Source of the DNA: Rhodeus uyekii
Lineage: Eukaryota; Chordata; Actinopteri; Cypriniformes; Acheilognathidae
Length of the DNA: 64,000 nucleotides
Direction: 5' to 3'
Assembly (NCBI GenBank): GCA_037043235.1
Contig: JAWRVZ010000274.1
Span: 496,001-560,000, forward strand
In this document: one piece after another, positions 25,295 through 36,204 of the stretch
Layout of the letters: each line of letters opens with the position of its first letter
How positions within the stretch are numbered: the first letter of the stretch is position 1
Made by a program: the position numbers and the translations under genes
Notes under the pieces: model-generated
Seen by the model: only the letters and a program-made list of their open reading frames with translations
What the model was told of the DNA's origin: nothing
Databases searched by the model: none

Positions 25295-27149
25295 CAGGGA
25301 ATTGGTAGTCAATTTTAGAATATTGAAAATGTTTTGCACTTAATAATAGTCGAGCAATTTTCTTTATTATCAAGTGAAAGAAGACTGTGAAAGAAGGGAT
25401 ACAAACAATTCAGTCATTTAAGATTAATGTGGATTCAACAGAGAAAATAAATTCAAAACTGAAATTGATTCGTTTTGATCATTTAAAATTAGACATGATA
25501 ACTGGCAGAACACAAAGGTCCAGATGCAGCATTCTTCAGTGGGGTAACAGTGATATGATTTATTTCCCATGATTTATTTTTTATTTTATTTGTTACTAAA
25601 ATAAAGCTTACTGCAGACTTTGTTGCAGAATTGAATGTATTTTATTCAATTTGTAAGCAAAAATGCATTTATTTCTTTATCCATAGTTATCGAACAGCCA
25701 AATCTATTATAAATCCATCTTTATTTTCCACATGGAGACAAATCTGAAACAGTGATTTGTTTACTCCTAGGTACTTTACTTTAGAGTAAGAGAAAAATGG
25801 ACACTGAAGAACCCCACTGGTGATGTTGGTTTCCATTTTGTGATTTATTTTTGTCTTGAGGTCTCCACATTAATTCTTGAGATATCAATGTTTACTTTAG
25901 GATAGACCTATTTTAGGTCATCCAGTGTCATGAGTGACAGCTCAACATCAGGATCAACATGTGAGAAATACACACCCTTAAACAGAACCCATGACTGTTT
26001 TCAAAAATGGGAACAAAAGGCACATTGAGAAAGCGGTATCAGGGCGATCTCTGTTACCACTGCCTGAACAAATTCTAATAAATCCCCACATAACTGTCGG
26101 AGACAGTAACTGATGACGGAAGCTGAAGCACAAGAGTTGTCTCTAGGGAAGTTTGATTATACAGTCTTATATGCATTGCGCTAAATGTAAATTCTGATTA
26201 TGGTCCTCAGCAATATTATCAGCTAACAACAAGCTTGTGATGACAATCACAAGTTTGTTCTTTTTTAGCTTTAGCTCACCATGGAGGCATAAATAACTCC
26301 TCTTAAAAGGACTGTCATTCCTTGGAGAATAAATTCCCCAAATTAGAACTTTGCCTGTAAAGTAAATGCAAACAATATATATATATATATCACCTTCTAT
26401 GAACATAAGATTGCATTAAACAAGTGACAAATGGTTTGTGGACACTGCACAGTCCCTTGAGGTACTGTAAATAATCGATAAAATAAGATAACAGATTTAA
26501 CAAAATAAGTGCTTGCAAAATGAAGTATAAAATATAAAACACCTATGAATTGGCTCTTGAAAAAGAGAATGTACATTATATATTGCACTCTTTGTATGTT
26601 TCTGTGCACAGACCTCAGAAAGCTCTATAATGTTGTCATGGTCTTCTGTTTGGCATCAGACTTTTGTCCAGCCTAATGACTTTATATTGCCATATGCTGC
26701 TTCACAGAACATCTTCCCTTCAAAGATGGCAAGCTATATGGTCTTTTTATTTTACATCTGATAACAAAGAGGCAAAGTTTATCACAATCACAATGTTAAA
26801 ATCTCTCCCAATGTTTTCTGAGGCACTAAGGAAGTTATTTTCAGTGGTCCCTAAGGCGAGCAGACAATATCCTCCATTAAATACTTCCATTTCCTTTGGA
26901 TTTGATTAATCCCTTCATCTCTAAGAGAGGGAACAGAACCTTGCGCACAACTGAATTATTGCATATTGTCTTTGTAGATGAGATTACATAAATTAATGTA
27001 TAAAATATCAGTTCTGATTTGTGACCAAGATTAACATAATATCAAATTAACATACACTGAGAAAAATTATTCTTTGGATCAATTTTTAAAATGCTCTAAT
27101 TTATAAGTTGATCTCAAATTATATTTATATTTATTTCATACTTAATATA
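25292..27149. other. AT-rich non-coding stretch
   Basis: Includes a short (AT)n near 26,376-26,390. No coding sequence was recognised. Confidence 0.5.
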
Positions 27150-27310
27150 CACCACTCAAAAGAAATTAAGGGAACACTTAAAACACACTGGATCTCAATG
27201 AATGAAATATTTAATTTGAAAATCTTTACTTGTATTCTATAATTTGTCAAGAACAAAGTATGACCAAAAACATATAAAACATCCAGAACTGAGAGGTAAA
27301 CTGGTTTTAA
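27150..27310. repeat. Tc1/mariner-like terminal fragment
   Basis: CACCACTCAAAAGAAATTAA followed by GGGAACACTTAAAACACA resembles the terminal sequence of a common fish Tc1-like family (ACTCAAAAAAATAAAGGGAA type). Only one end is evident. Confidence 0.45.
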
Positions 27311-27379
27311 GCACAAAAAGATATTTCCCCGATGTCTTTTGGAAAGACATGGATTCTAAAGACATATTGCATCAGCAAG

Positions 27380-27510
27380 TCAGCTGTCTATCCTGCTGTG
27401 AGAATCTTGTGTAATGGTATGATATGACATGCCTTTGAAAATCTGTCCACTACCAACCAAATTACTGCATTACCTTGAGATCTTGGAAGACCTTTAACTA
27501 TCACGGGATC
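27380..27510 (-). pseudogene. Ty3/gypsy integrase fragment
   Basis: Read on the minus strand, this short piece gives GLPRSQGNAVIWLVVDRFSK and then ACHIIPLHK, which is the start of the gypsy integrase catalytic core after its first Asp. The intact gypsy element here has [19 protein letters not shown] at the same place (35,120-35,180). It is truncated on both sides; a poly-G tract lies at its right edge. Confidence 0.7.
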
Positions 27511-27520
27511 ATGGGATCAC

Positions 27521-27557
27521 GGGGGGGGGGGGGGGGGGGGGGGGGGGGAGGGGGGGG
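27521..27557. repeat. Poly-G tract
   Basis: 28 G, one A and 8 G in a row, preceded by a duplicated ATCACGGGATCATGGGATCACGGG-like stretch. It could form G-quadruplexes. Runs of this length are also prone to length error in sequencing. Confidence 0.95.
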
Positions 27558-27889
27558 ATTCTTTCCTGAAGATTGATGTGCAATTTATCATTGTGATTCT
27601 GTCCAGATGTTATAACACAGATGAACCATATATTGTTGCAGTCGTGTTTTTATTGCCTTAAGTTATAGCTTGGCCAAATTAGGGATTTTCTGGAATGTAA
27701 TAAGTTTTTACATCTGCCAGGGATATTTGGACTTTCTGCATGAGGGCGTCCACCTTCCAGTATGAATGAAACATATATTTCATGTGTTTATAGCGCTCAA
27801 TGCTCACAACAACCTATTTTGGGTAAACATATGATTCTCTACTGAAAACATATGAAACAACAAAAATCATCTATTAACAGTGCCCCACT

Positions 27890-28110
27890 CCTTATCCATA
27901 ATGATTCGAAGAGGCCTTTTGTAATCTAAGTGGATGCTTCTACATCTGGAGTTGGTGCAGTGTTTTTCCAGCAGCAGAAGAACTCAAACTCCTTCCATGT
28001 GCCTTCTTGTCGAAGAAACTATAACATAAATAATAACATTGGCAAACAAGAACTCATGATAAAGTTTGCTCTGGAGGAATGGAGACACTGACCCCAGACA
28101 GGTTCAATTT
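27890..28110 (+). pseudogene. Ty3/gypsy RNase H fragment
   Basis: The plus strand gives VDASTSGVGAVFFQQQ, then FHVPSCRRNYN and GKQELMIKFALEEWRH, with stops between. This is the gypsy RNase H pattern ([16 protein letters not shown] ... [17 protein letters not shown] in the intact element). Its strand is opposite to the integrase fragment at 27,380-27,510, so the two are rearranged or come from different copies. Confidence 0.7.
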
Positions 28111-28486
28111 TACCATCTTAGCCTGGATCAAAGAATCTAAGAAATTATGCCCAGTCATGGCTCCATACTCCCGATGAAGTGTCTGAATAACCAGAACCAG
28201 TGTTTCCTACCATCATTGATAGGATCAGAGAGAGTGGAACCTTGATGGAAAAAAATACTGAAGCATCTACTAACAACTCTGCAACAATTCAGGATGCCTG
28301 CCTGCACATAACCCACTAAATCCAATTTATTCAGTCAGCACATTCTTCTTTGAGCACACAAACTTCTTTAACTTCAAGCAGACAAACTGGCTAAACCGAC
28401 CGTCTGCTAGCTGTCTCACGTCACAGAGGTCAGATAAATTACAACACATAGAGACTCTTTCACCTAGATATCATCCTATAGAGACT

Positions 28487-30688
28487 GTGTCTGTTCCCCG
28501 AATTAGCAAATACAAAAAACTCTCAAAACCGTTTAAGGGTAAAAATTTAATTGATTTACAAACAACTAAGAACGGATATAACACAAATGAACAAATGATA
28601 AAGCTTGGGTTACTGAATATACTATCCCTTTCCTCAAAAGCACTTATTTCAAATTATATGATTACAGATCATAAACTAGATGTGCTGTGTTTGACAGAAA
28701 CCTGGCTAAAATCAGACGATTACATTACTGTAAATGAGTCCACCCCTCAAGATTACTGTTATAAACATGAGCCTCGTCAGAAAGGTAAAGGAGGAGGTGT
28801 TGCTGTAATTTATAGTAACACCATCAGTACTGCTCAAAGGTCTAATTTGAAATATAATTATTTTGAAGTGACGGTCCTTAATGTAAAATTATCTAGTCCA
28901 AGTAATAATTCCTGTTTAACTTTTGTGCTGGCTATTCTATACAGGCCACCAGGGCACCATACAGACTTTATCAAAGAATTTGCTGATTTTCTCTCAGACT
29001 TAGTAATGTCTGCAGATGAAGTCATAATTGTCGGTGATTTTAATATCCATGTAGATAATGAAAAAGACGCATTGGGATTGGCATTTATAGATACAGTTGT
29101 ACCTCAAGATACGAAAAGCTCAACTTTCGAAAGAAAAGACAAATTTTTTTACTGCTCTACATACGAAAAGTTTTCAAGATAGGAAAGGTTTCTGAAAGTC
29201 CGAGATTCGCCCCATAACAATTTTGAAACTCACGCCGCCATCTTAGTTATAGTAGACTCGCCACCATCCTCCTGCTCTCCCATTGGTTCCTGATGCTAGC
29301 CAAGCCATGAGATCCTTCTCTCTAATTGGACAGCATCCCTCCCATCATGCACCTTCTATTCGTATGTGCTGGTGTGCTTTAGCTCAGCCACTCCGCACCC
29401 GAAACTTTAAATTTTTTATGTGTTTTTGTAAAATTAAGTGTATGTACGTACGTACGTTATCTGCCGTTTGTCCTCCTCCTCCTCTGCCGCCACTTTCGGA
29501 GATAGCCTCACTCGAAAGGTAAGCTTCGACATTTTACGTTATTTCATTGTTTATAGGTCAATTTAGCTTTATTATGAAATTTAATGGGGTGTTTTGGAGG
29601 GCTTGGAACGGATTAGCCATTTTACATGTAAAATGTGTTCCAAGATACGAAAAACTCGAATACGAAGACCGCCTCGGAACGGATTAATTTCGTATCTCGA
29701 GGTACCACTGTATTTTAAACTCTATTGGAGTTACACAACATGTATCAGGACCCACTCATTCTCATAATCATTCCTTAGATCTAATATTGTCGCATGGGAT
29801 CAATGTTGATACTGTTCAAATTCTGCAGCAGACCGATGACGTCTCAGATCATTACTTAGTTGCGTGTAGATTACCATTAGCCAAAGTCGAAAAACTAACT
29901 CCCTGTTATAAATATAGTAGAACTATCACTCCTAACACAAAAGATAGCTTTATAAATAATCTTCCTGATCAGTTTCATCTACTTAACATCCCAGATAGCC
30001 TAGAAGAACTTGGTGTTGCAACAGAAACTATTAACTCTCTCTTTTCCAGCACTTTAGACACTGTTGCTCCATTGCGCTTAAAGAAGCTTAAAGAAAATAG
30101 TCCAACACCGTGGTACAACGAGCACAACTGGGCCCTCAAGAGAGCAGCCAGAAAAATGGAGCGGAGCTTCAAAAAAACTAAGCTTGAGGTTTTTCGCATT
30201 TCATGGAAAGACAGCTCTATTGCATTCAGAAATGCCTTAAAATCAGCTAGATCTGCTTATTTTTCTACCATCTAAGAAGAAAACAAATACAACCCTAGGT
30301 ATTTATTTGATAGAGTGACTAAACTAACAAGAAAAAAAGCCTCAACCCTAGATGCTTTAAAACAGCACAGCAGTAATGACTTCATGGTTTTCTTTACTTG
30401 CAAATTTCATAATATTAGAGAGAAAATTATAACCATGTAACCGACTACTACATTATCACAAAATACAGTAAATTTTAGTGTCCCTGAAGAAAAATTCCAC
30501 TCCTTCATTGCTATTGGGGAGGAAGAATTGTCTAAACTCGTTAAATCATCAAAATCAACAACATGTATGCTAGACGCAATACCAACTAAGCTACTGAAAG
30601 AGATGCTTGCAGAAATCATAGATCCTCTTCTTAATATTGTTAATTCATCTTTGTCACTTCATCAGAAGAAGAATGGCATCTACGCTGA

Positions 30689-30690
<2 letters not shown>
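28487..30690 (+). pseudogene. L2-like LINE, endonuclease and start of reverse transcriptase, interrupted
   Basis: The first open part (28,487-29,093) is an apurinic-type endonuclease with LLNILSLSSKA, LCLTETWLKSDD, KGGGVAVIYS, LAILYRPPG and VGDFNIHVD, as in L2/CR1-type non-LTR retrotransposons. It is cut at 29,094 by a TA-flanked element and resumes at 29,711 in the same frame. The resumed part reads to SDHYLVACRLPL (end of the endonuclease) and on through the linker to a stop at 30,273-30,275. After frame breaks the RT start appears near 30,530-30,660 (KSTTCMLDAIPTKLLKEM). The rest of the RT is absent and the sequence runs into an ATT repeat. The element cannot be active. Confidence 0.8.
29094..29710. 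mobile_element. TA-flanked mariner-type MITE inside the LINE, 617 bp
   Basis: The left end is CAGTTGTACCTCAAGATACG and the right end is the inverse, CGTATCTCGAGGTACCACTG. TA lies on each side (29,092-29,093 and 29,711-29,712). Both ends carry ACGAAA motifs. With the element and one TA set aside, the LINE frame is continuous, so the boundaries are well supported. No transposase was seen. Confidence 0.85.

Positions 30691-30729
<39 letters not shown>
30688..30729. repeat. (ATT)n microsatellite
   Basis: About 14 ATT units immediately after the last recognisable LINE sequence. It may be the expanded simple-repeat tail of the LINE or an independent microsatellite. Confidence 0.9.
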
Positions 30730-30731
<2 letters not shown>

Positions 30732-31008
30732 TATCATACTGGGATTTTTAAGCCTTAGGCATCCTAGAGAAGTTTTGACTTGGCCTGATATTAATGTTAA
30801 TAAGCAACTGAAAAAAGCACAAATGACAAAAGTGTCATTACACTGTATTCAGCACAAACCTACAAAAAATTCAAAGCAAAATTGAGCAAAATTCAAATGT
30901 TCGTATAGGAGAATAAGTTTTATACATCGTTATTGAAAAAATAAAACACTGAAGTCATAATGCCCCCAAAACACTTACTAAATTTGTGTCCACAAGACTT
31001 TTGAGAAC
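30730..31008. other. Short non-coding spacer
   Basis: Nothing recognised between the ATT repeat and the DIRS terminal repeat. Confidence 0.4.
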
Positions 31009-31014
31009 GTCTCA

Positions 31015-31081
31015 GGTTACGTATGTAACCCTGGTTCCCTGAAGGGGAACGAGACGCTGCGTCAAAAGCGCTAGGGGAAAT
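31015..31081 (-). repeat. DIRS copy A outer terminal repeat
   Basis: Holds the palindrome GGTTACGTATGTAACC (31,015-31,030), then CTGGTTCCCTGAAGGGGAAC, GAGACGCTGCGTC and CTAGGGGAAAT. It matches the termini of copy B at 59,994-60,052 and, inverted, 60,235-60,297. The last five bases GAAAT are the target duplication of the gypsy element. Confidence 0.85.
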
Positions 31082-31851
31082 TGTCAGGGTGTCTGTCTAG
31101 TTAACGGTTCTTGTCCTTGTTTGTCTTGATCTCCTTGCTGTTGTGTGTCATGTGCTTTGTTTCCCCACCCCCTTGTTACCTCATTACACATGGCTCACAC
31201 CTGTTCTTTGTTCGTTTGTCACCCTTTATATTTCCCTCTCACTCTCTGTCCTGTGCCAGATTGTATTGCTGTCTATCAGGTTTTGCTGGCCCTCTTAGCC
31301 CTAGCATCTCTAGCATCTCTAGCATCTCTAGCATCTCTAGCATCTCTAGCGTCTCTAGCGTCTCTAGCTTTTCCTAGCTCTTCTTAGTTCTAGTTTGTGT
31401 CTGCTCTTAGGTTGTGTTTTTGTTTCGTTGCTTTAGTTTCTAGGGCGTTCCCTCTATCTAGTTTTTTCCCCTTTTTCTTCCCTAGTCCTTCCTCCTTAGT
31501 GTAGCGTTCGCTGGTTCTTGTTTTTCCCTTTTTATTTTTGTCTCCCCAGCTCCCCAGTCTGCCTGGCCTGAGTCCCTGTGTTCTCTCTCTGCTTCCATCA
31601 AGTTGCTGCGCCCCTTGACGCTCCGCAAGTTCCTCTGGGACCTGGTTCAGCATCCAGTTTACTCCACCTCCTAAGCTCCCTGCCACCATTGTACCCTGTG
31701 GAACGTGTCTCTTCATCCTGCCTGCCTTGTGTACTCAGCAAAGTGACTTTTCCTGCTACACCCTGCTATTAGCTTCTTCTGTTGAATTTATCCCTTTGAG
31801 CTTAATAAATTCCTTCCCGCAACTGATTCCCTCTCCTTGCCTACCCTTACA
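31082..31851 (+). repeat. Left LTR of gypsy element (770 bp)
   Basis: Starts TGTCAGGGTGTCTGTC and ends CTACCCTTACA. It is 18 bp longer than the right LTR, accounted for by two extra copies of the 9-bp repeat at about 31,300-31,370. AATAAA near 31,803-31,808 may be a polyadenylation signal. Confidence 0.95.
31300..31372 (+). repeat. 9-bp tandem repeat AGC(A/G)TCTCT in the LTR
   Basis: About eight units of AGCATCTCT/AGCGTCTCT in the left LTR and about six in the right LTR (36,408-36,462). This is the main length difference between the LTRs. Confidence 0.9.
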
Positions 31852-31867
31852 GTACAATCTGGCCAGC

Positions 31868-32833
31868 ATGGAATCAGCGGGCACAGAACAGATCCAGGCT
31901 GCCGTTGTTCAGCAGGGGGTGCTGCTGGGCCAACATGAAACGCGTCTAACTGACACTGCCAGAGAAGTAGAGGCCATGTCCTCTCGGGTTGTTGAGCTCA
32001 CCACTCAAGTCAGGGAATTGATGCAAGACCAGGATAACATTCGTGTTGCTGCAGCTGCCTCGACCCCTGCTTTTTCTCACGTGAACCCTGAACCTAGAGT
32101 ACCTACCCCACCTCCTTACGATGGGGACCCTAAGTCGTGTCGGCCATTTCTTTCCCAGTGTGCTATCACATTTGCCCTGCAGCCTACCACCTTTGCCACC
32201 GAGGCTGCTAAAGTGGCATTTATCATTACCCTTCTCACTGGGAGGGCCAGAGAATGGGGGACCACTGTCTGGGAGAAGCAAGAACCGTACTGCTCCACAT
32301 TTGAACTGTTCCGTCAGGAGATGATCAAGGTTTTTGACCGTTCGGTGTCGGGTAAGGAGGCTGCCAGCCAACTAGTGAGACTGAGGCAGGGGGAGTTATC
32401 TGTTACAGACTTTTCGATTCAGTTTCGGACTCTGGCTGTCCTTTGTGGTTGGAACGAAGCCGCCTTGTGGGATGTTTTCAGAGAGGGGCTCAACCCTCAG
32501 ATTCAGGACGAGATCGCCATCCATGATCTACCGGCGTCATTTGATGGTCTGGTGGATCTGGCCCTTCGGGTCGAGACGCGCATCAGTCTTCGCCGTCAAC
32601 GTGCCACTGCCTTCCCATCATGGCCTAATCGGTCACACCAGGTTCCTGAGGCATCTCATGCACACCCAGAGCCACTTCCTGAGGTGGAGCCCATGCAAGT
32701 GGGGCGGACTCGTCTTACTCGACTGTCAGCAGAGGAGAAGAAGCGACGCCTTGATCAAGGACTCTGCCTGTACTGTGCTAAAGCAGGACACTTCGCGGTG
32801 GCCTGTCCTTTAAAAGCCAGGGCTCGCCAGTAG
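31868..32833 (+). CDS. Gypsy Gag
   Basis: This 321-residue capsid/nucleocapsid protein packages the element RNA into cytoplasmic particles. The ATG at 31,868, 16 bases after the left LTR, was chosen over an upstream in-frame ATG within the LTR. Residues from about 85 to 215 form the retrotransposon Gag core, with [18 protein letters not shown], a WEKQEPYC segment and [13 protein letters not shown] single zinc knuckle, [14 protein letters not shown] (pattern CX2CX4HX4C), stands near the C-terminus and binds nucleic acid. The frame is intact. It ends TAG at 32,831-32,833, 15 bases after a canonical slippery heptamer, and pol follows in the -1 frame. Confidence 0.93.
   Translation: MESAGTEQIQAAVVQQGVLLGQHETRLTDTAREVEAMSSRVVELTTQVRELMQDQDNIRVAAAASTPAFSHVNPEPRVPTPPPYDGDPKSCRPFLSQCAITFALQPTTFATEAAKVAFIITLLTGRAREWGTTVWEKQEPYCSTFELFRQEMIKVFDRSVSGKEAASQLVRLRQGELSVTDFSIQFRTLAVLCGWNEAALWDVFREGLNPQIQDEIAIHDLPASFDGLVDLALRVETRISLRRQRATAFPSWPNRSHQVPEASHAHPEPLPEVEPMQVGRTRLTRLSAEEKKRRLDQGLCLYCAKAGHFAVACPLKARARQ
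32809..32815 (+). promoter_or_regulatory. Candidate -1 ribosomal frameshift site (TTTAAAA)
   Basis: In the gag frame the codons read T-TTA-AAA, the exact X-XXY-YYZ form for simultaneous tRNA slippage. The gag stop is 15 bases downstream. The -1 frame stays open through the site and leads straight into the protease. A downstream stem or pseudoknot would be expected but was not folded. Sushi-type fish gypsy elements are known to express pol by -1 frameshifting. Confidence 0.7.
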
Positions 32834-35800
32834 ACAGGGGAGTACTGGTGAGCGTCACCCCTTTATTTGATTCCCCTACACTCCACACCCAGCTCCCTGC
32901 CATTGTCAGGTGGGGGCCATTTTCCAGGCCTTGTTCAGCTCTAGTGGATTCTGGGGCTGAGGGTAATTTTGTCGATGCCTCCCTTGTGACTCGGTGGGGT
33001 GTGCCTGTATCACCCCTTAGGAAGAAACTTGTTGCCAGGGCTCTCAATGGTTCTATCCTTACTCAAGTCACCCATGTCACTTCTCCTGTAAGTTTGACCA
33101 TCTCGGGCAATCACAGTGAGGAGATCGTGTTTTACCTCCTTGAGTCCCCCAGCACGCCTATTGTGCTGGGGCACCCGTGGTTGGTGAAGCATGGTCCTCA
33201 CATCGGCTGGGCCGAGAATTCTGTGTTGGCGTGGAGTGCTTATTGTCACAAGTCTTGTCTGGGTGTTGCTTCGTCTGTTGTCTCTTCTTGTTCTATGTTG
33301 CAGGAGGAAGCGGAGGAGACCTCTGATTTGACTGGTGTTCCTGCCGAGTACCTCGATCTTCGAAGGGTCTTCAGTAGGTCCCGAGCGGCATCTCTTCCTC
33401 CCCATAGACCCTATGACTGCTCTATTGACCTACTCCCAGGCACTTCTCCTCCTCGTGGCCTCCTTTACTCTCTCTCAGCGCCAGAGAGAGAGGCCATGGA
33501 TAAGTACATCCGTGAGTCATTGGCGGCTGGCCTCATTCACTCTTCCTCTTCTCCTGCAGGCGCGGGGTTCTTCTTTGTGGAGAAGAAGGACGGTTCCTTG
33601 CGGCCCTGCATCGATTATCGTGGGCTCAATGACATCACTATTAAGAATCGGTACCCCCTGCCGTTGATGTCTTCAGCTCCCGAGTTGCTGCAAGGAGCGC
33701 GGATCTTCACCAAGTTAGATCTCCGCAGTGCCTACCACTTGGTTCGGATAAGGGAAGGCGATGAGTGGAAGACAGCCTTCAACACCCCCACCGGGCACTT
33801 TGAATATCGGGTTATGCCGTTTGGGCTTACCAACGCTCCTGCTGTCTTTCAGGCCCTGATTAATGATGTGCTTAGAGACATGATCAATCGATTTGTCTTT
33901 GTGTACCTTGATGACATTCTGATTTTTTCCCCGTCCCTACAGGTACACACTCAGCATGTCCGTCAGGTGTTGCAGCGGTTACTTGAAAACCAGCTTTATG
34001 TCAAGGCGGAGAAGTGCTTATTCCACGCTGACTCGGTTCCGTTCCTGGGACAAATCATCTCGGCGGAAGGGGTCAAGGTAGATCCTGCCAAGGTAAGGGC
34101 CGTCTCAGAGTGGCCAGTCCCCGACTCTCGCAGAGCATTGCAGCGTTTCCTGGGATTCGCCAACTTTTATCGGCGCTTCATCAGGAACTACAGTCAGATT
34201 GCTGCTCCCCTAACTGCTCTAACCTCTACTCGAGTCCCTTTCAGGTGGTCTGAGCAGGCACAGGTGGCTTTTACGAAACTTAAGTCTTGTTTCACATCTG
34301 CACCTGTTTTGTCTGTTCCAGACCCTGATCTGCAGTTTATCGTAGAGGTTGATGCTTCTGAGGTCGGGGTTGGGGCGGTCCTTTCTCAGCGATCCCCTCA
34401 TGATGGGAAAGTGCATCCTTGTGCTTACTTCTCTCACCGCCTGAGCCCGGCAGAACAGAATTATGATGTCGGCAACCGGGAGCTGCTGGCGGTTAGGCTG
34501 GCTTTGGGCGAGTGGCGACACTGGCTGGAGGGGGCGGCGGGGCCCTTCTTGGTCTGGACGGATCACAAGAACCTTGAATACATCCGTTCGGCGAAGAGGT
34601 TGAATTCTCGACAGGCCAGGTGGGTCCTCTTTTTTGGTCGGTTTCGCTTTACCCTTTCGTACAGGCCTGGTTCCAAGAACATTAAGCCGGACGCCCTCTC
34701 CCGTCTCTTTGCTAGTCCGGGGGACAAGACGTCGCCTGACACCATATTACCCCAGGGTGTTGTGGTGGCGGCCGTTTCCTGGGGTGTGGAGAGGCGGGTT
34801 AGGGGGGCCTTGCGTGGGGTGATGATTCCGAGAGGTTGCCCTAATGGTCTGTTGTTTGTTCCGGAGCCGTTGCGTCCTTCAGTTCTTGAGTGGAGTCATT
34901 CTTCCAAATTGGCCTGCCATACAGGTGTGCGGAGAACGCTGGCTTCTGTCCGCCAGCGTTTTTGGTGGCATTTGCTATCCCACGATGTCAGACAGTTCGT
35001 GGCAGCTTGCACGGTTTGCGCCCAGAACAAGACCTCTAACAAGCCTCCCGTTGGTCTGCTGCGGCCTTTGCCCATTCCCACCCGCCCTTGGTCCCATATT
35101 GCCCTGGATTTTGTCACTGGCCTCCCCCCCTCCCAGGGCAATACTGTGGTTCTGACAGTCGTGGACCGTTTTTCTAAGGCAGCTCATTTTATTCCCCTTC
35201 CCAAGTTACCTTCTGCAAAGGAGACTGCGCTGGTGGTAGTTGATCACATCTTTAGGATTCATGGTCTTCCCAAGGATGTGGTCTCTGACAGGGGGCCCCA
35301 GTTTGTTTCCATTTTTGGAAGGAGTTCTGTCGTCAGATCGGTGCTTCAGCGAGTCTGACTTCAGGATTCCATCCGCAGACTAACGGGCAGTCCGAGCGAG
35401 CTAACCAAGATTTGGAGCGAATGCTCCGCTGTCTGGCATCACATAATCCCGCCTCCTGGAGTCAGCAACTCACCTGGGCTGAGTATGCTCACAACACACT
35501 TCCTGTGGCAGCCACCGGTATGTCCCCTTTTAAATGTTCCATGGGTTATCAGCCTCCTCTTTTTGCTTCACAGGAACCTGATGCCGCTGTTCCCTCCGCC
35601 CAGGCCTTTGTCCAGCGGTGCAGACGTACATGGGCAAGGGCCAGGAAGGCGCTCATCCAAGCGGGGAGACGCTCCAAGGTGGCAGCAGATCGCCGCCGGA
35701 CTCCTGCACCCAAGTATGTTTGTGGGCAGAGAGTATGGCTTTCCACTAAGGACCTGCCCCTCAAGGTGCCATCACGCAAGCTGGCACCCAGGTTCTTAGG

Positions 35801-36204
35801 GCCATACCGCATAACCAAAGTATTAAGTCCGGTGGCAGTGCGGCTCAGGCTTCCACCTGTATTTGCTCGTGTCCACCCTGTTTTTCATGTTTCCCGTATC
35901 AAACCTGTGCTTTATTCCCGTCTCAACACTGTGTCTGTTCCCCCCCTCCCCCCCCCCACATCTTGTTGACGGTTCCCCAGTGTTTACTGTTAGGAGACTG
36001 CTGGACGTCAGGAAACGTGGCAGGGGTTACCAATACCTAGTGGACTGGGAGGGTTATGGTCCTGAGGAGAGATGCTGGGTGCCGTCTCGGGACATCTTGG
36101 ACCACTCGCTGATCGAGGACTTCAAACGGCAACAGGCCACGTCTGCCCTGGGAGCGTCTGGGGTCGCTCCTAGGGTGGGGGGTACTGTCAGGGTGTCTGT
36201 CTAG
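32816..36204 (+). pseudogene. Gypsy Pol polyprotein (protease, RT, RNase H, integrase, chromodomain), two frameshifts
   Basis: Pol copies the RNA to DNA and integrates it. Seen in order are: protease DSG (32,947); RT with [16 protein letters not shown] and YLDD (33,904-33,915); RNase H with [11 protein letters not shown] (Asp at 34,351); the integrase zinc-binding HHCC region (His at 34,897, cysteines in CTVCAQ); the integrase core with Asp at 35,107, Asp at 35,287 and Glu near 35,394; and a chromodomain near 35,975-36,140 ([17 protein letters not shown]). The frame 32,848-35,358 is lost at a T-run near 35,310-35,320, resumes in another frame to 35,969, and shifts again at a C7-T-C10 run (35,940-35,957) before the chromodomain. 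The chromodomain directs integration to marked chromatin in this clade. As read, no intact integrase can be made. Sequencing error at these runs is possible. Confidence 0.93.

Noticed and set aside
25056..25373. Minus-strand frame with a long Ile-Tyr repeat
   Set aside because: It is a translation of an (AT)n microsatellite.
31111..31387. Frames of Ser-Ile or Leu-Ala repeats in the LTR
   Set aside because: They come from the 9-bp tandem repeat of the LTR and lie in non-coding LTR sequence.
31852..31867. Conventional tRNA primer-binding site after the left LTR
   Set aside because: GTACAATCTGGCCAGC does not match a tRNA 3' end that I can recognise. I did not call it.
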